A stretch of 64,000 bases of DNA from the NCBI GenBank assembly GCA_029168955.1, contig JAPDOI010000117.1:1339001-1403000 (forward strand), written 5' to 3'. The stretch is from Aplectana chamaeleonis (Eukaryota > Nematoda > Chromadorea > Rhabditida > Cosmocercidae). Under the pieces are notes generated by a model. The model did not search any database, had not been told where the DNA came from, and saw nothing but the letters and a program-made list of their open reading frames with translations. The position numbers were made by a program, and so were the translations under genes. Each line of letters opens with the position of its first letter. The first letter of the stretch is position 1. Below are positions 22,640 to 34,071 of the stretch, in pieces.

Positions 22640-23340
22640 GGCGCTCAGAACACTGCTCGATATGCTCTAACTGGGAGATGTGTCAAATTAAGCGCCTGGT
22701 CTCGAGCTGAACCAAACAAACAGGGTTGACGCTGATTCAATGCCCAATCCAGAACCACAATTCGGTTATGACCGAACCACTCACTCAAACAGTCGTGGGA
22801 TAGGACGTCGCCACAATAGGGAATGCACCCGGGTACAAAGGGATTAGCACCCTTGCTGTAGCTACTCAGGGCTAACAATAGAAGCAGCTGCCAAGTGGCA
22901 CCAACCCCTGCTGTTTCTTGTCGGATTCAACCCCTTTCTTTATTCCGGAATGCGTGAGTTCGGCAGCTCCTTCCCCTAGTGTCTGCTGACTCTATCCTCC
23001 ATTGATTTGTCTGATACGAATGAGCATTGCAGCATCCTCTTGGCGGCGGGTATATAAGGCGGCTAGTCTCACTGAAGGGGCAGTTGGCCGTTTGAAGCCG
23101 TTCTGAGAAGGTGACCTTACGTCACTTTCTGGACGCGAATTTTGGACAACGACAATGAGGAGATCGTCCCCATGGCCCATCACGAAGGAAGCCTTCTTGC
23201 TGTGGACCGTGGGACCGTGGAACTCCTCGACGTGGACGACTTGGACTCTCACTAATCGACGTATTTGAACCTGCACCGCACCGATATACTCGATCGATTG
23301 CCCAACACAGCGCCTTAGACCACTAGGCCACAGTTCCAGT
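22640..23340 (-). repeat. SINE-like repeat with tRNA-type promoter
   Basis: On the minus strand a tRNA-like head lies at 23257-23337: A-box TGGCCTAGTGG, then, about 50 nt later, B-box-like GGTTCAAATAC. Downstream (toward 22640) are segments related to 26150-26310. A TATATAAGGCGGCT motif on the plus strand at about 23050 recurs at 26830. The tRNA fold does not close properly, so it is not a functional tRNA gene. Confidence 0.5.
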
Positions 23341-23344
23341 CACA

Positions 23345-24680
23345 AAGGGCTTTTTCTTTTTTCCTACATACACTCCCTCCACAATTCTTCGTATGCATTG
23401 CAGCTTTGATCAAATTATGGGTTGTAAAAATGGGTTTATCAAACGTGCACATGCGTCTGTCTCTCAGATATAACAATTTTTTCAACCTTTTGTGATGAGA
23501 TTTTGAAATTTTCCGCAAAAATCATCAAGACGACAGAATGTTAGATTTGAAAAACGGTTTTGAAAACTTCTTGTTCAGTGGCCACGTACCACTGAGACAA
23601 TGATACACAATACTTTGTAGTATGCATGTCAAGAAGGCAACCTCGTATTTTTTCCACAATGTTTATTGTTTATTGTTTATTTATACGTCAAAGTTGACGG
23701 GCTACAAAACACCTGAGAATAGAGAACCTGGGCTCACACGTGAGAAATAAAACTACTCATAACACAAAGAGAAAAGTAGGAAGTAGAGGAAGTGCATCAA
23801 AACAAATCCGAACTGGACAATCTCCGGGCTGAAAGGAACCGAACACATTTGTGAATCGGGAAGTTTGATTTTGCTATAGTTCTGAGCATAGAAAAGATAC
23901 TGTTTTCGAGAGATACGCCGACTCAAAGGAAAGCTGAGGTGCGAACTCAGAAAACACTCTGATTCTGATGAAGCGAAATATCTATTACAAGAGATACAGC
24001 ATTCAAATGCGAAGGCGCATCAGGGTAGGCCCAACAGGCATACAGTATGAAAGTTCTTGGTTAGGTAGGTATCATCAATCAAATGTGAATCAAAAGAGTT
24101 TTAAACATTTTTTCTTTTGATTATGGACTAATTTTTTCCTTATTCTGTTTCACGCTTCCCAGTAGTAAACCTGTTTCTAGAGGAGCAAAACGAAGTTTAG
24201 ATAAAAACCGCACCCAGATGAACAATCATGCAGAATTTAGTAACTAGTACACGCGGATCACGTAAGTTTTATGCCTTTTCTCGAGAACGAAATTATTTCT
24301 CGGCCACCTTCCTAACATGGGTTCCGATGAAAATCAGATTTTACTTGTAGTGAGCGATTACTGGAAAAAAATCTCAGAATGGTTGAATATGAAAACTTCT
24401 AGGAAATTGAAGCTGATCTTGGAGTAGGAGTAAAGCACATGAAATCAATAAAGGAGACGTATTCATGACAGCAAGACTCTAGATCATTTCAAGTGAACTC
24501 CTGTTTTCGATTATCACAACGCAGAGCGATGGCTTTTTTGTTGGAACCTCCTTATCATTAGTTATATTTCACCGGAGCCCTCCGCTCCACTGCTGGTGAT
24601 AATCGAGATCCACAGGTCACTAGGGGTTCCCCAGAGTCTACCTACGATTCGGCGTAAATCTTCCACTAAAATTCGCCAGG
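23345..24680. other. No recognised gene
   Basis: AT-rich, non-coding as far as I can see. TTTATTGTTTATTGTTTATT at about 23660 is a short repeat of unknown kind. Confidence 0.35.
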
Positions 24681-24689
24681 AATCATTAA

Positions 24690-25656
24690 AGGCACAGTCC
24701 ATCCTCGGGATCTTTTTTTCTGTTTTCCCGTCTACCTTGAAGACGGTCCCACGCTGTTTCCAGTGCTGTCTCTGGAATCCTACAAGGCCCCCTAGGAACG
24801 TAGTTATGGTCTCTCGAAAATCGAGCTGCGAAAGCATGATGGACGAAATGTCTGGAGCTTGTAGCTTTGGTCATTTGCAACCGACATATGCGAGCGGACC
24901 TGAATGGAGAGAGAGGCCGACAATCAAGAGAAGAACGGAGCTAATGATCCTAAAGGCAGTGTTAACGATAGGAATCGTTTTTCCGTTTTCCTGCTTATCT
25001 TGAAAACGGTCCCATGCTGATTCCAATGATGTCGCTGGAGTCGTACAGGACCTTCTGGGAACGGAGTTATGGTCCCTCAAAAATTGAGCTAAAGAAGCAT
25101 GGTGGACGAATTGTCCGAGGCTTGTAACTTCTGTCTTTTGCAGCCGATGTATGCGAGCTGGTGTGAGTAGAGCGAAAAGTTGCGAATGAAAGGAAGAACG
25201 GGGCTATTGATAGGGAACCATCGCTCATCTCACGATCTCGAGCCTTCATTTGTTCGCGTCGGAGGGCGGGCATTGCGCTTTTGGGGTTTGCCTTGCGCTC
25301 AAAGTGGCAACTTCGGGCTCTTTTGGGGCTCTTCCTGGCTCGTTTTCATGCGTTCTTTCGACTTTAACGTTACAGTGTGTCCCTCCACTACCCATTCCTA
25401 GTAGAGACTGAGACACATTTTTTTTCGCGAACACTGCCTTTAAACCATCGCTCATCTCGCCAATGTTGAGCTCGAAAGATCGTAAAAGAGACGTGCCAAA
25501 ATGGTTTGGTTTCTAGCTGTGGGCGCCCCAGAGTGGCTTCTACCTCCCTTATTCGGAGGAAATGAGAGCTCGAACTTGGCTAGAGTTATACAGACAGGGC
25601 TCTTTACACAAAAATGTGGAAACCTCAAATTTTGTCCTTGAGCTTGGACTGTGCCT
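24690..25656 (+). mobile_element. TTAA MITE, family 2, split by a family 1 copy
   Basis: It lies between TTAA at 24686-24689 and 25657-25660. It starts AGGCACAGTCCATCCTC and ends GAGCTTGGACTGTGCCT. A family 1 element (24954-25439) interrupts it; the uninterrupted counterpart is 31037-31513. Confidence 0.82.
24954..25439 (+). mobile_element. TTAA MITE, family 1, nested
   Basis: Starts AGGCAGTGTTAACGATAGG and ends CGCGAACACTGCCT, flanked by CTAA and TTAA. At 486 bp it has the same length as the copy at 31518-32003. It is younger than the family 2 element it splits. Confidence 0.85.
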
Positions 25657-25660
25657 TTAA

Positions 25661-26480
25661 ATCTTCAATTGAACCTTTAAACGTTTTGCCTATCATTACT
25701 ATCAGCTGGCAGGGATGCTGAATGGCTGCCAGGTGGAGGTCGCAATCCTTTTTTGATCCCCTTAACAGCGAGAATGACCTGTGCTGGAGTGATAAGTGAA
25801 CAGCGGACTGGTCGGTTCGCAAGCGCACCACTGCCCTCTTTCGGGTCGCACATTCCTCAAGAAGACGCCACCCTTGGACGTGCACGATCCCACGTCCGCG
25901 GTATCGACCGAACTTCTCTTCGCGTCGCGCGCTATTTCTCTTTCCTTTGCGGTAGTCAGAGAAGTCACCACCCGTTTCTTGCGGTCAGCTGCCTCGCAAA
26001 TGTACGCTCTCTGCTGCCAGGTGCCTGACTACAACGGTCATTAACTTGAGCGCCGCTTGTGCACTTCTTTGCCAGCGTGTTCACATTGATAGTCGATTAG
26101 TGATTGACACAGTCAGCATGCAGTGACAGCCGGCAGCTGTCACCTTTTGTGGGGGGGGGGATCGGGACTGGCCCTGCTGTTGGCAGCGGGTGCTGATCAA
26201 CAAGGGGTTGTGTTCGATGCTGCCCAGGGATGCAGACCCTATTCTGCCGACGTACTAATCCACGACTGTCTGAGGATACGGCTGGCAGATCAAGAACTGA
26301 TTAAAAAGAGATAATCCGGAGCGGTCAGAATGCCGATGACCACTCAGGTAGGCGAGGCGGTCTCATACTGAACAGGTAAGATGCGTGACCTAACCGGAAA
26401 AGGACTGCAGAAACAGCCGCTGGAGAGGTACAACGAGAGGTTTGCCTCAGACGCAATTCCCTGCTCATTCGCAGTGTATG
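25661..26480. other. No recognised gene; repeat-derived
   Basis: 26170-26300 resembles the minus strand of 22700-22900 at the protein level (GC.PY..DVL.HDCL in both). This suggests a shared coding or repeat ancestor I cannot name. A run of ten G bases is at 26151-26160. Confidence 0.35.
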
Positions 26481-26486
26481 TATGGT

Positions 26487-26646
26487 TAGGTCCGTGACCT
26501 GTTTCCTCAAGAAAAAAATGTAAATTTAAACCATGGCTGGCGTGGCGGTTTAAATCTCAATCTCTGAGAATCGAACCGCCGCGCCAGCCGCGGTTTGAAA
26601 TTAAACGTTTTTTTCTTCAGGAAACAGGCCATGGACCTAACTATAC
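26487..26646. repeat. 160 bp foldback repeat
   Basis: GTATGGTTAGGTCCGTGACC at the left mirrors GGCCATGGACCTAACTATAC at the right. Inner arms carry CCATGGCTGGCGTGGCGGTT against CCGCCGCGCCAGCCGCGG. Arms are ~75 bp, imperfect. Confidence 0.8.
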
Positions 26647-26699
26647 AGTTTACCGCAATGCTATAAGAGCATGGTGGGGTAGCGGACTCGTACTAACAC

Positions 26700-27600
26700 G
26701 GTTGTCGCGGATGCGACGGTGGCTGGGGGCGGACCGTGAGGCCCCGGCCTGTTCACCACTACGCCAGCCGCTTGGAGGCGGGGCACACCCGTGCCAGCCG
26801 CGGCGCCCCGCCCCCCTTCCTCCGCGCTGCCTATATAAGGCGGCTGTCCTCGGTTTAGTGGTCTGCCCGGCGCCGGATGGCGTTGGCCTACAGTACCCAT
26901 TGGTACTGCGCTGCTCTGGCAGCGATGGCCTACCGGGAGACCCCGGAACCGTGGGCTCCGTCCCCAGCAGCTTTGGCTGCTGAGGAAGCCGGCATCTGGG
27001 CGCCAGCTCGGCCTAGACCGAGCGGCCTGAAGGTTGGCGGAGGCCCAACGGCTTCTGGCATTAGTCACCGCTAGGGATGTGCGGTTGACTAGTGGGAAAG
27101 GTGCGATACTACGCCACCACGTACTACGCAATCTATATTACGCCGTGGTAGACTACGCTATATACTACGCGCTGTGGGATGTGAGCCAATTGAACCGTTA
27201 ACTGTAAGGCGAACCCTGTAGATACCTTTAGGTGTTAGTGCCTTAAGGATAAAGGGTTATAACTTACCACTGTGTACCTTGTACCTGTGTTGGTGTTTAT
27301 ATAGTGCTGCTGTATCGGTGTCAATATGGTTGGCTTGTGTTGTTGTGCTATTACGCTGGTACTACGCGGGACTATCCCCCCTTGGCCCCCCATACATGTT
27401 AGTTGGGTTACGTGGCTTGCTAGTGCGGCTGTCCCAGGTTAGTGGACAAGGTGATCCCCAGTGAACACGAGGACTCCGCCTGCTTGAGGGGAGCAGGTTG
27501 CGAGATAACCTTGCGGTAACGGGGCGAGCTGACGGATACATAGTAGCCATCGATGCGTCGCGATAGTGGGCCGGGGAACCAGGGAAATAGTGAGATCCTT
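26700..27600 (+). promoter_or_regulatory. GC-rich block with TATA box and ACTACGC array
   Basis: A GC-rich block holds TATATAAGGCGGCT (26830-26843) followed by further GC-rich sequence. At 27108-27170 ACTACGC occurs four times plus a TTACGC variant, and again near 27361. It could be an LTR or promoter fragment of an unrecognised element. The reading frames crossing it look like composition artefacts. Confidence 0.35.
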
Positions 27601-27649
27601 CTAGGTGTTGGCCACACCGCTATCCAGGGTTGTCATACCCGTGGGTCGG

Positions 27650-27945
27650 TTCATGCATGATGCGTTCGCATCGTGCTAGGGACCATAAATCCCATCGCGC
27701 TCGCGACAACGGTAGTCTGTTTGTGGTATCACTAATTTTTCCGAAGCAGCTGCGATGAATTGGTGAGTCTGTGTTTTCACCGATACGATTACACATGTGG
27801 AAGCGATAAAAACAGGTGAAAATATGAGAGTAGAAACAGAACTTCACCGACCACCCTCAGGTATTTCGAAAAATGAATGATAGCGTAATCAGACTATCGC
27901 ATGTAAGCACGAGTTCGCAACCGCATCATGTCCTTTTAACATTGC
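27650..27945. repeat. Diverged inverted-repeat element related to 21636-22050
   Basis: The left end GCATGATGCGTTCGCATCGTGC roughly mirrors GCACGAGTTCGCAACCGCATCA at about 27910. The internal block 27733-27797 is the reverse complement of 21925-21985. Confidence 0.45.
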
Positions 27946-27959
27946 GGTGAACCACATCT

Positions 27960-28650
27960 GGTGTTCAGCTAGTGTTCCACTAGAAAAACCGCTAGTCTTC
28001 AGTCCTCTATGCAACAGCAGTCCGGTAGCTTTCGTCGGTTAGAGAAAAAGAAGTTTCTGTCCCCGAACCAAGAGCTCTGGCTTCTCTGATTTGAGTATAA
28101 TGTCAAATCATTAACGAAACCCTTCCAATAATTCCACAAGGAAATGTCAGAAGCTAGCCGCCGGTCAGCAAACGATCCCCGTCCCAAAGTCGGGTATGCA
28201 CGGAAAGTTGGCTGATCTACGTGTATTGTTCTTTTCTGGAAGTCCAAGTCTATTGAGCCTTCCCAGGTTGTGATTTCTAAAATCTATACGTAGCACCTTG
28301 ATAGAGTGGGCATAGCGCTCCTTTGAAACAAAAGTATACGTCTTAGGCCAAACTGCTCTGTAAAACGCTTGCAGGCACAATGCGAACGTCGTCAATCAAA
28401 AGACTAAGGAGATCTGCTAGACTGCTTTGCCACATCCACCAAACAGTCCGGACTCCGAAACTTCCAAATACCTTGTGATTCCTCCACGCTATGGCGGAAA
28501 AGGAGTTTGACAACTTTGATAAGGGACGGCTTGCACGAACGCTTATGAAGAGGGAAGAGATTCTCTGCGCGTTCTACGTGTGCGAGCGTCGAGCCAGAGT
28601 TGACTAGGAAAACGTGCCGGTTTCGCGGACGGGACCTCATTACGTACGAC
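27960..28650 (-). pseudogene. BEL/Pao-type integrase C-terminal remnant
   Basis: Minus-strand frames read in the order expected for the end of a BEL/Pao integrase. IWKFRSPDCL (family W.F..P..PW.GG) comes first, then TTFALCLQAFYRAVWPKTYTF (family LTEVE..LN.RPLTYV). IKVLRIDFRNHNL follows (family LRP.DFL...), and finally SLWNYWKGFVNDL (family W.IW...YL..L). Frameshifts and stops separate them. No reverse transcriptase or LTR was found nearby, so only a fragment survives. The assignment rests on motif order, not on a search. Confidence 0.5.
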
Positions 28651-29180
28651 GAACTCTGCGCCTAACAGCATTCTTTCAATGTTATCCGTATCGGAAACAG
28701 CTTTATCTTTACAAAATACTATAGCAAAAGGAAAGTTTTCTAAAAATTAATTAGCTAGTTAGGAAAAGTTGAAAAAAGTTAGGAATTCAACACAATTGAA
28801 ATTCTAAAAAAACGCAGCTTGCCGTGCGTTATGAAGTTACGCAATGTGGACGGCATGCGCTTCGGGCTACCTCTGGCTCGACGCTTTGCGACAGGGACCC
28901 GGAGCTGTATCCTGCCTTTTCATAAGGCCCCGTTATAGTCGGCTGATACGCTGTAGCCGGCCCGGTCGATACGTATTCAATGCATTGCTTACTCAGGTCG
29001 AAAAATCCCCCGACGTGTCCGGACTGATCCTACCTGCCCCGTCCGTGGCCGTCCCGGTCGATACGTTAGCTTACTGAGGTGGGATATCCCCCGTTGTGGC
29101 CGGACAGCGCGGTCCGCAGTGCGCTCGAGTGCGCCAGCCTAATCGATGCGCATACAGCCGACCACTACTCAGAGAAATGA
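28651..29180. other. No gene; short GC-rich tandem duplication
   Basis: 28960-29100 contains two ~65 bp units with CCCGGTCGATACGT, GCTTACT and ATCCCCC in the same order. Confidence 0.45.
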
Positions 29181-29184
29181 AAAC

Positions 29185-29745
29185 GAGTTACTTGTAATAT
29201 AAATGTCGCTTACTAGAATGTCTCAAGTAACTAGCATCTATACTACATGTAACACACATTTATATTACATGTAAGCTACACTTATACATATTACATGGGA
29301 CTTACACTTACATTTTCACCATGGTTGTGCATGACGCTACGTAGATGACTCTAGACGCAGAGAGCGGGTCCGCACGGGTCACAGACCACGCACTACGCGA
29401 CAAACGCATTGTGGAGCCTTCACTGCTCGTGTGAGGTTAAGTATGTCAAACTCGGATAATCAAACCGACAGGAACACCAGTCCCAAGACTGACCCCAGAG
29501 TGCATCGTACATTTCCATTGTAGATGCCCTTGCCTGTTTCAAGTTACTTGCGACTTGCCTTGCCATTTAAGTCACATGAAACATATCGGAGGCGCACTGC
29601 ACGCAGTATCAGGTCGATATGTTGCATGTAACATAAATGACCTGAGATAAGTCGCGAGTAACTTACATCGGATTAGATATGTTACAAGTAACTTGCTTAC
29701 GGCCTTTTATCTTACAAGTAACTTGTTATCATTTTTCTAAGTAAG
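29185..29745. repeat. Cluster of TTACATGTAA / TTACTTGTAA palindromes
   Basis: Around ten copies or near copies of TTAC(A/T)(A/T)GTAA occur in two groups (29185-29315, 29535-29740). Examples are GTTACTTGTAATATAAATG, ATTACATGTAAGC, TGTTACAAGTAACTTG and CTTACAAGTAACTTG. Confidence 0.6.
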
Positions 29746-29749
29746 AACC

Positions 29750-30660
29750 GGAAAGGACGGAGCTGGATGACTAGGGACAGGGGAGGGCTTCGCAGTCCGG
29801 CCTTCGGTCGACTATGAGGGGGCCTAAGCGTTCAGGCATGCCGCTCGAGTTATCTGAGGGTTCAAGTTCTTTGACTCTTAGTGCGCTCAATTCTTTAGGA
29901 AGTGCATCCTGTTCCTAGTAGAACAAGGGCGATGAGTTACTGATGGTTGCAGATTGTCAGTACACAAATTTCTATCCGAACACCCTACTAGATTGAGCAG
30001 TGTAGTCTGTAGCGGTATGCAGCGTTGATTTTGTCGACTGCGTGCCTCATGGAGCTTTCGGAGGTTTTTTAAACTTGTAGGGCAAAGTCTTCCGAGTGTT
30101 GTCTTATTCATTTTAGTGGTATCCATTTTGCGAACAAGCGCTACCGTTATACACCTACCACTTAGAACGATCAAGAACATTCTCTGAAACCAGGATGAAT
30201 CCGCTGATTTGCAGCTCCAGCAGAAGAAGCAATAGAAGTGCCGTAATGTAAATTCGGACCCACGATTCGTTAACATTCATCTCCGGAGTTTATGTCGAAA
30301 AGGAAATGCCCTCATCAGCGTGAAGCATATTATCTCTACTGCTCACGGACAAAAACCACGAATTCATTACTTTTCTTTTATGTCTATGTCAACAAAAAGT
30401 ACAGATATGTGTACTGCAATATTCGCGGGGAAAGTGTAAGTGCCGTTTGTTGCAACTCCGCTATAAATTCGAATGCTACATTCAAGTGCTAGAACTGAAA
30501 AATAACTGATCATCTGGAAAAGCGTAACGGCCAGCTCAAGCGACAATGTATAGATCGTAGGATTCCTTCAGGGTGATGACGACCTGTCAAGGCACATGTC
30601 TCTCTCTCCACTCAGTATTGAATTAGAGGGACCGGTAAGCAATGTCGTTTCTGTTAACAG
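29750..30660. other. No recognised gene
   Basis: A 129-codon minus-strand frame (29887-30276) has no recognisable domain. Nothing else seen. Confidence 0.3.
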
Positions 30661-30668
30661 TATGTTAA

Positions 30669-31015
30669 AGGCATCGATCACGATGAAAACCGAGGGCGGT
30701 AGCAAACCAGGCGAAAGCTCGAGATAATGATGAGCTTAAGATGTCACTTAAGCGGCACCTTAAGTTTTCGGCACAAGTTAGGGGAATTGCTCTTTGGGCT
30801 GCAAAAAGCTCAAAAATTCAAAAATTACACGAGACTTCGACATTATGTCGACCTCATGGGGAGAAAAATTCGCGATTTCCGGGTGGTCCTGTCGACCCCA
30901 TGATGGCAGCGAGAGCGCCTTCTCGTTCTTTGCGCGAGAGGGCGGCAAAATAGCATGTACAAGGAGAGGGTGAGACAGTGGGATCGCCATCTAGGAAATT
31001 CTACTCCCTAGTAGA
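30669..31015 (+). mobile_element. TTAA element, family 3, partial
   Basis: TTAA (30665-30668) followed by AGGCATCGATCACGATGAAAA matches the family 3 terminus at 9401. No matching right end was found before the next element at 31037. Confidence 0.45.
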
Positions 31016-31036
31016 TTTTGCTCGCCATCATATTGA

Positions 31037-31513
31037 AGGCACAGTCCAACCTCATAATCGTCTTTCTGTTTTCTTGCCTATCTTGAAAACGGTCCCACGC
31101 TGGTTCCAATGATGTCTCTGCAATCGTAAGAGACCCTCTGGAAACGGAGGTATGGCCCCTCAGAAAGTGAGCTACGGAAGCATGGTGGACGAGTTGTCCA
31201 CGGCTTGTAACTTCCGCCATTTGCAACCGACGTATGCGAGCCGCCCTAAATAAAGAGATAGGCTGAAACTGAAGGGAAGAACGGGGCTATTGATAGGAAA
31301 TCGTAGTTCCTCTCGCCACTGCTGAGCTCGAAAGATCATAAAAGGGGCGTGCCAAAGTGGCTTCCGTATGTGGGCGCCCCAGGGTGGCTTCCTCCTACAT
31401 CTCGCTTATTCGGAGGAATTGAGAGCTGGCACTTGGCAGGTGTTATGCGGGGTAGGTCCACTTCACAACTATGTGGAAATCACAGATTTCTTTCCTGAGC
31501 TTGGACTGTGCCT
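31037..31513 (+). mobile_element. TTAA MITE, family 2, uninterrupted
   Basis: Starts AGGCACAGTCCAACCTC after a degenerate TTGA and ends GAGCTTGGACTGTGCCT at TTAA (31514-31517). It serves as the empty-site version of 24690-25656. Confidence 0.85.
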
Positions 31514-31517
31514 TTAA

Positions 31518-32003
31518 AGACAGTGTTCACGATAAAAATCGTTTTTCTGTTTTCCCACCTATCTTGAAAACGGCCCCATGCTGATTCCAATGATGTCTCT
31601 GAAATCGCACAAGACCTTCTGGGAACGGAATTATGGTCCCTCAAAAACTGAACTAAGGAAACATGGTGGACGAGTTGTCCGAGGCTTGTAACTTCCGTCT
31701 TTTAGAGCCGATGTATGCGAGCTGACCTGAGTAAAGAGAGAAGTTGAGAATGAAGGGAAGAACGGGGCTAATGATTGGAAATCATCGCTCATCTCACGAT
31801 CTCGAGCATTCATTTGTTCACGTCGGTGGGCGTGTGATGCGCTTTTGGGGTTTTCAATGCGCTCGAAGTTGCAACTTCGGGCTCTTTTGGGGCTCTTCCT
31901 GGCTCGTTTTCATGCGTTCTTTCGAGGTCATCGTTACAGTGTGCCCTTTCACTACCCATTCCTGGTGGAAACTGAAACACATTTTTTATCGTGAACACTG
32001 CCT
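31518..32003 (+). mobile_element. TTAA MITE, family 1
   Basis: Shares TTAA 31514-31517 with the family 2 element before it. It starts AGACAGTGTTCACGATAAAA and ends TTATCGTGAACACTGCCT before TTAA (32004-32007). It is the cleanest copy of the family in the window. Confidence 0.88.
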
Positions 32004-32007
32004 TTAA

Positions 32008-32843
32008 GGCAGTCTTGAAGGCAGATGGTGCCAGCCGTCGCTAGCCGGTATCGCTCGTTGTTTTATCGAATTGCTTTCGACCGCTCTGAGGTTCCTAGGG
32101 TTTACTTAGTCGCCGGCAAATGTATCGGAACACCACATTCCGTGGGGTTTAATTTCAAATGTATGTCCTTCTGCATTCTTAACGAAAGCCTACCAAACTG
32201 AGATATGTTAATCGGCATAATATCACAAGCCTAACACCTTGGTGAAGTCCATTTTGGAGTTACTAATTTCACAGAAGGAATATTTATACAGCACTGCACA
32301 CATTTTGCTGAAATTTATGGGATTTATCGGAGCCGCTTCCGTCACTGCCCAAATTTTTTAGAATCGATGAACCATTCAATGAACTCCGTGATGATTTTTG
32401 ATGGCATTGTGATAAAAGGTTTTGACCGAGTTCTGAGAGTAGATAGCTCCTACAGTACCGAGCAATTTTTTTTTCGAAAACGACGTTTTGCGGCGCTTTT
32501 TGCGCGCCCAGAGCGCCACATTGTCATACCTCCCTTCAAAATGGACATACTAAATTTAAATTTTTATTTCCTCTTCAAAATTCCATTGACCACAGATCAG
32601 AACAAGATAGATTCCGCTATCGCTACCTGATAAGTCCATGATGAGAATTTTCGAAGTGGAGATATGTAATTTGTGATAATCTTTTGAGTTCAAATCTATC
32701 CATTGTAACCCTCTAGTATGAGAACCGTTCAAAGCGAATAAATAATGACCTAAAAATCAAAATTGGACCACTTTCAAGCCAGTAACTCAATGCGGACCTT
32801 TGTGCGCGCAAAAAAAAACGCCCAAAATGTCGTTTTTTAAAAC
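32008..32843. other. No recognised gene
   Basis: AT-rich; no supported feature. Confidence 0.35.
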
Positions 32844-32851
32844 CTGCTGGG

Positions 32852-33214
32852 TATACATTGGATCCGACTCATTTCGGAGAACAGCAAAAACAGTTTTTCT
32901 CTTCACCGTCAACCTGTTGCTTGACGAAAAGACTGTCTTCCCATCGGAACTCAAGATAACATTCATGCGAGGACAAATTTGTCGTCGACTTCATCTTGAG
33001 TGTTCGTGAAAAAAGATTATTTGAAATGAGTCGGATATCCGAAAAAAATCGGATATTTTAGAATTTCTTGTCAAGGAATCTCCTACTTACTTGAAAGTTG
33101 AGATCATTCTGCCTTTTTAGTCCAGATACATTCAAACGTAAACCTTTCAATTCAGGGCAAAGCAGAAAAGAACGATTTTTGAAATTATCGTCAATGAGTC
33201 GGATCCAATGTATA
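32852..33214. mobile_element. hAT-like MITE, copy 2 (perfect ends)
   Basis: A perfect 21 bp terminal inverted repeat (TATACATTGGATCCGACTCA at the left, its complement at 33194-33214) lies inside an exact 8 bp duplication, CTGCTGGG (32844-32851 and 33215-33222). Length 363 bp, non-coding. It is homologous throughout to 729-1083. Exact ends and duplication suggest a recent insertion mobilised by a hAT transposase elsewhere. Confidence 0.92.
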
Positions 33215-33255
33215 CTGCTGGGTACTTGAGGCGGCAGTTTGGTACTTTGCACATT

Positions 33256-33322
33256 GAAGTTTTATCACTAAACGTGTACGGAAATTTTTGTATTTTCGTA
33301 CACGTTTAGTGATAAAACCTTC
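33256..33322. repeat. 67 bp hairpin
   Basis: GAAGTTTTATCACTAAACGTGTACG and its complement are separated by about 10 bases, with one extra base in the right arm. There is no coding context. Confidence 0.85.
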
Positions 33323-33657
33323 TGTATGATTTATGATTTCGTGTATGATTTATAATTTTGAATGCGTCTAGTGTTTCATTGATAGTCCTCATGTTGTGAT
33401 GTTTCCATACACATTTGTTCGCTTCGAGAATATCATTTTTTGAGAAAATCCGCAGAAATCAGATCTTGTTGCACTGTTCTCCTTTTGATTTGCCAGCTCA
33501 TCATTTTAGTTACCTATATGTGTTTTCGAAGCTTGTTTTCTAACAAATGAGTACCCGTAGTTTCTAGCTCCGAAAATCGCCCTCACACTACCCAAAGCCT
33601 TCGAAATCTATTCAAAAATCCAGATCTCATAAATAATCGTTTCAGAAGCGAATCTGA

Positions 33658-34071
33658 AGGCAGTGTCCACGATAAATCTCGTTTTCAAATTTTCAGTGTG
33701 AAACACAACGTTGGAAGAAGCTGGAGGGGATAGGATTGAAAATAGCAGCGTAAACGTTCCAAAAAACGTTAAAAGCGGCCACGATGTGAAGATTTCGTTA
33801 GCCCAGTACGCCTGCTAAGCCCACCCCGCCCCCGTCCTGACGAGCTTGTGGCGCTGTGGACGTCCTCGATGGCGAATTGCCAAGTAACTCCCCACGTCCA
33901 GCCTGATCGATTCGCGCACATCTCGCAATTAGCGCGCGCTTGTTGAAAGTACTGTTATTTTAGCTCAATCTGAGCAGTTTTTTGCCGTTTCGTCACTTTT
34001 CGCTAACTCACGACCAAACAACCCCATTTTTAAGTCGAGTTCGAATATGATATTCATCGTGAGCACTGCCA
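33658..34071. mobile_element. TTAA-type MITE, family 5
   Basis: The left end AGGCAGTGTCCACGATAAAT and the right end TTCATCGTGAGCACTGCCA sit beside degenerate TTAA sites (CTGA, TTAG). The interior is unrelated to family 1. Confidence 0.65.

Noticed and set aside
23650..23760. Retrotransposon 3' end suggested by TTTATTGTTTATT
   Set aside because: Only simple AT-rich repetition; no coding sequence adjoins it.
26661..27131. 156-codon minus-strand frame, Pro/Arg/Gly-rich
   Set aside because: It lies in a GC-rich block where several frames are open on both strands; no domain.
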